NCBI GenBank assembly: GCA_000972765.1
Contig: CP011265.1
Span: 2,031,501 to 2,095,500, forward strand
Source of the DNA: Verrucomicrobia bacterium IMCC26134
GTDB taxonomy: Bacteria; Verrucomicrobiota; Verrucomicrobiia; Opitutales; Opitutaceae
Length of the DNA stretch: 64,000 nucleotides
Direction: 5' to 3'
A program made the translations under genes and the position numbers. Under the pieces are notes generated by a model. It saw nothing but the letters and a program-made list of their open reading frames with translations. It was not told where the DNA came from and ran no database searches. Below, in pieces: positions 63,401-64,000 of this stretch; within the stretch, counting starts at the first letter, position 1, and each line of letters begins with the position of its first letter.

Positions 63401-64000
63401 GCTGACCACTCAGGTATGACGCCGTTGTTGACGACGTTGAGCGTCACAACGCCACCGCTTGCATCAAAGGTATACGCATAACCGGATGCAGGATTGAAGA
63501 CGGACAAGTTGTTCACCGCCGGGACTGCGCTCCCGGAATATTGCATGATCGTGTAGTTGCCCGTAGCTGCTAATCCATTGGCCGTGCCGGTCGGATTGAG
63601 CGTCAACGAGACGGCCCCATTCAGGCTCAAGCCATCGGTATCGGTCACAACCAACTTATCGTTGGAAGAGGTGGAAGTGAACTCGAGATCCATGAGGGAT
63701 CCCGCAGCGAGATTGAGTTTACCCACGGTCAAGGTGCCCACGCCACCCACGCCAGGTTTAATTTTTCCGCCCGTAGCAACGGAGACACTGCCGGAAACCG
63801 TTCCGGTGCCGCTCAAGACGGTGGTATTCGCTAAGGTAAGATTACCCGAGCCCGTCGCGGAACCAGTGCTGTTGGTGACAACCAAGCCGCCGGCATTAAT
63901 CGCGGTGTTACCCGCATAAAGATTGGCTCCTCCGAGGGTAAGATTGCCTGTGCCGAGTTTGGTGATGCCACCTGTGCCGTTATTGCCGATCGAGTTGGCA
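60409..64000 (-). CDS. Giant exported protein of autotransporter-associated beta-strand repeats (N-terminus outside window)
   Basis: The frame is open to the right edge, so only the C-terminal ~1195 residues are seen; an apparent start at 63885 is an internal TTG in a repeat. About 800 residues are tandem beta-strand repeats with units such as SGSNTYTGSTAVTGGSLIIS and KVGTGTLTING. Near residues 900-990 of this part is a fibronectin type III domain (ALSWNASTNTDSYLVKRS, YTDTGLTNDTTYYYVVEAKN), then a short calcium-type repeat (GDNADPDGDGMANFLEYATS) and a closing beta domain. No beta-barrel is present. It is likely a surface or secreted adhesin-like or glycan-binding protein; its enzyme domain, if any, lies beyond the window. 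Confidence 0.85.
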   Translation of the reverse strand, partial: ANSIGNNGTGGITKLGTGNLTLGGANLYAGNTAINAGGLVVTNSTGSATGSGNLTLANTTVLSGTGTVSGSVSVATGGKIKPGVGGVGTLTVGKLNLAAGSLMDLEFTSTSSNDKLVVTDTDGLSLNGAVSLTLNPTGTANGLAATGNYTIMQYSGSAVPAVNNLSVFNPASGYAYTFDASGGVVTLNVVNNGVIPEWSAGGSGSWGSAANWTDSTAAGGGSNYTAKFQASLGSVATVTLDGDRTTKGLAFGGSGGYTIAQGTGGNLTLDNGVSASGVTIDAGNNTITAPVILNSTAGIAVAANSSLTISGGVSGVGGINKSAVGTLDLTGTNSFSGNVAVAAGVLGFANASSLGSGSLTLNGGALRYDTGNTADISSKVITFAINGATIDTNGNNVVLANTIGNGGTGSFTKSGAGSLTLSGSNTYTGSTAVTGGSLIISSNANLGAEASGAKLSLDGGVLVPTATLALNNAGANSRALVIGANGGEINVGTDLGFTVSGAMSGTGALLKSGSGNLTLSGLNSGFSGPVTLGSGIVRLGATAANGQSGLGTGTITFGDGVKLYMNGQGLTDNGTSYDNLRNALVVATGVTANIYLPQRGGVTGAVSGAGTLNLSVDATRSDINGNWPGFTGVLNISATGAGTDDYRLNADHNMSGATVNLGAGVQVYQVNNPPSSGTLSSIHQFGALNVDAAATLAGNPVGGRYNVYQIGALNTDSVINGQIKGTLNIFGYGYPVITKVGTGTLTINGATNMITTLGAVNSLNVNAGTLKLMGSIERFYLGSGVDGSYGRDPVSLLCDDTISITPPATAYQNQEPGACVVAVVATLAGNGRFGGLTTINGNLRPDSTGLLGGRLAFTNAATLTLGATATTQIDFSNNVFTGISCDIASGITYGGTLKLNFLNTVYNGSYTLLQSTGGAPQGNFAAVTVTTPTDTDVALTDAGANGIWSGTVGSVTYTFTAATGELAVSGGSAVVLPSAVTGLAATGSNAQVALSWNASTNTDSYLVKRSTVAGGPYTTINNNAALSYTDTGLTNDTTYYYVVEAKNALGLSGNSAEVSATPTLVVLSGLETWRQAQFGVNATNPAIAGDNADPDGDGMANFLEYATSHNPLVADGPACSIGSASGSLTLTYTAIADTKLTYTVQGVNDISGTPAWATVNQTSGAGNVAGSKTVTDTQLISANPRRFLRLNVTYTP

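Noticed and set aside
53430-64000. CRISPR array or DNA tandem repeat from the regular GGTACC-like and GGTGCCGG words
   Set aside because: The repeats are protein-level beta-strand units of uneven length with degenerate DNA and an unbroken reading frame, not identical direct repeats with spacers.

Overview
The window is a GC-rich bacterial chromosome segment. Gene content and style point to Verrucomicrobiota, most likely an Opitutaceae-like organism: a MoxR/Bat operon, very large exported proteins built of autotransporter-associated beta-strand repeats without a beta-barrel, a tagaturonate-epimerase-like enzyme, a DUF1802 protein and plant-polysaccharide enzymes with no SusC/SusD pair. This is inferred from gene content only. 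There is no rRNA gene, no tRNA I could recognise, no CRISPR array and no prophage.

Layout. (1) 1-7355, + strand: a sugar-acid catabolism and glycan-processing group, with the C-terminus of a zinc-type dehydrogenase, a fuconolactonase-like amidohydrolase, a tagaturonate-epimerase-like enzyme, an exported GH2 glycosidase and a translationally coupled sialate-O-acetylesterase-like esterase. (2) 7365-15565: a single-domain GGQ release-factor protein on the minus strand, then a MoxR-DUF58-BatA-BatB/C-BatD/E operon in which the last two genes are fusions. (3) 15800-22515: housekeeping and unknown genes, namely a lipocalin, a phospholipase D/cardiolipin synthase, a YkgJ-type Cys-cluster protein, an RhlE-type helicase, RlmF, a two-gene unknown pair with a possible release-factor-like (baeRF) member, and an 84-residue unknown. 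(4) 22638-35560: a cell-surface polysaccharide cluster with four large glycosyltransferases, a Wzm/Wzt exporter, a polytopic membrane protein and a serine-palmitoyltransferase-like PLP enzyme. (5) 35682-38215, minus strand: RuvC, a TauE/SafE permease and RecF. (6) 38384-40542: a polyphosphate kinase 2 gene broken by a complete IS3-family element (38417-39696, inverted repeats, AAG target duplication, frameshift slippery site) and by three in-frame stop codons. (7) 40603-50436: a GH105 unsaturated rhamnogalacturonyl hydrolase, then HIT-PhoH-7TM-HD-YbeY, a ketopantoate reductase, a DUF2937 protein and the acetolactate synthase large subunit. (8) 50570-64000: a DUF1802 protein, then a pectinolytic locus on the minus strand, with a PL11-type rhamnogalacturonan lyase carrying a long beta-strand repeat tail, coupled to a PL9-type pectate lyase with a near-identical C-terminal module. 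A further giant repeat protein runs off the right edge.

How the genes fit together. PL11, PL9, GH105, GH2, the acetylesterase and the tagaturonate-epimerase-like enzyme are all consistent with use of pectin, especially rhamnogalacturonan I: extracellular or periplasmic lyases, removal of the unsaturated uronyl end, deacetylation and side-chain removal, then cytoplasmic uronate isomerisation. They lie in three separate blocks rather than one operon. I did not find a clearly novel defence or mobile system. The least explained items are the shared C-terminal module of the two lyases, the fused Bat genes with a short repeat at each fusion junction, the unknown gene pair at 20701-21784, the lipid-type synthase in the polysaccharide cluster and the freshly broken ppk2.
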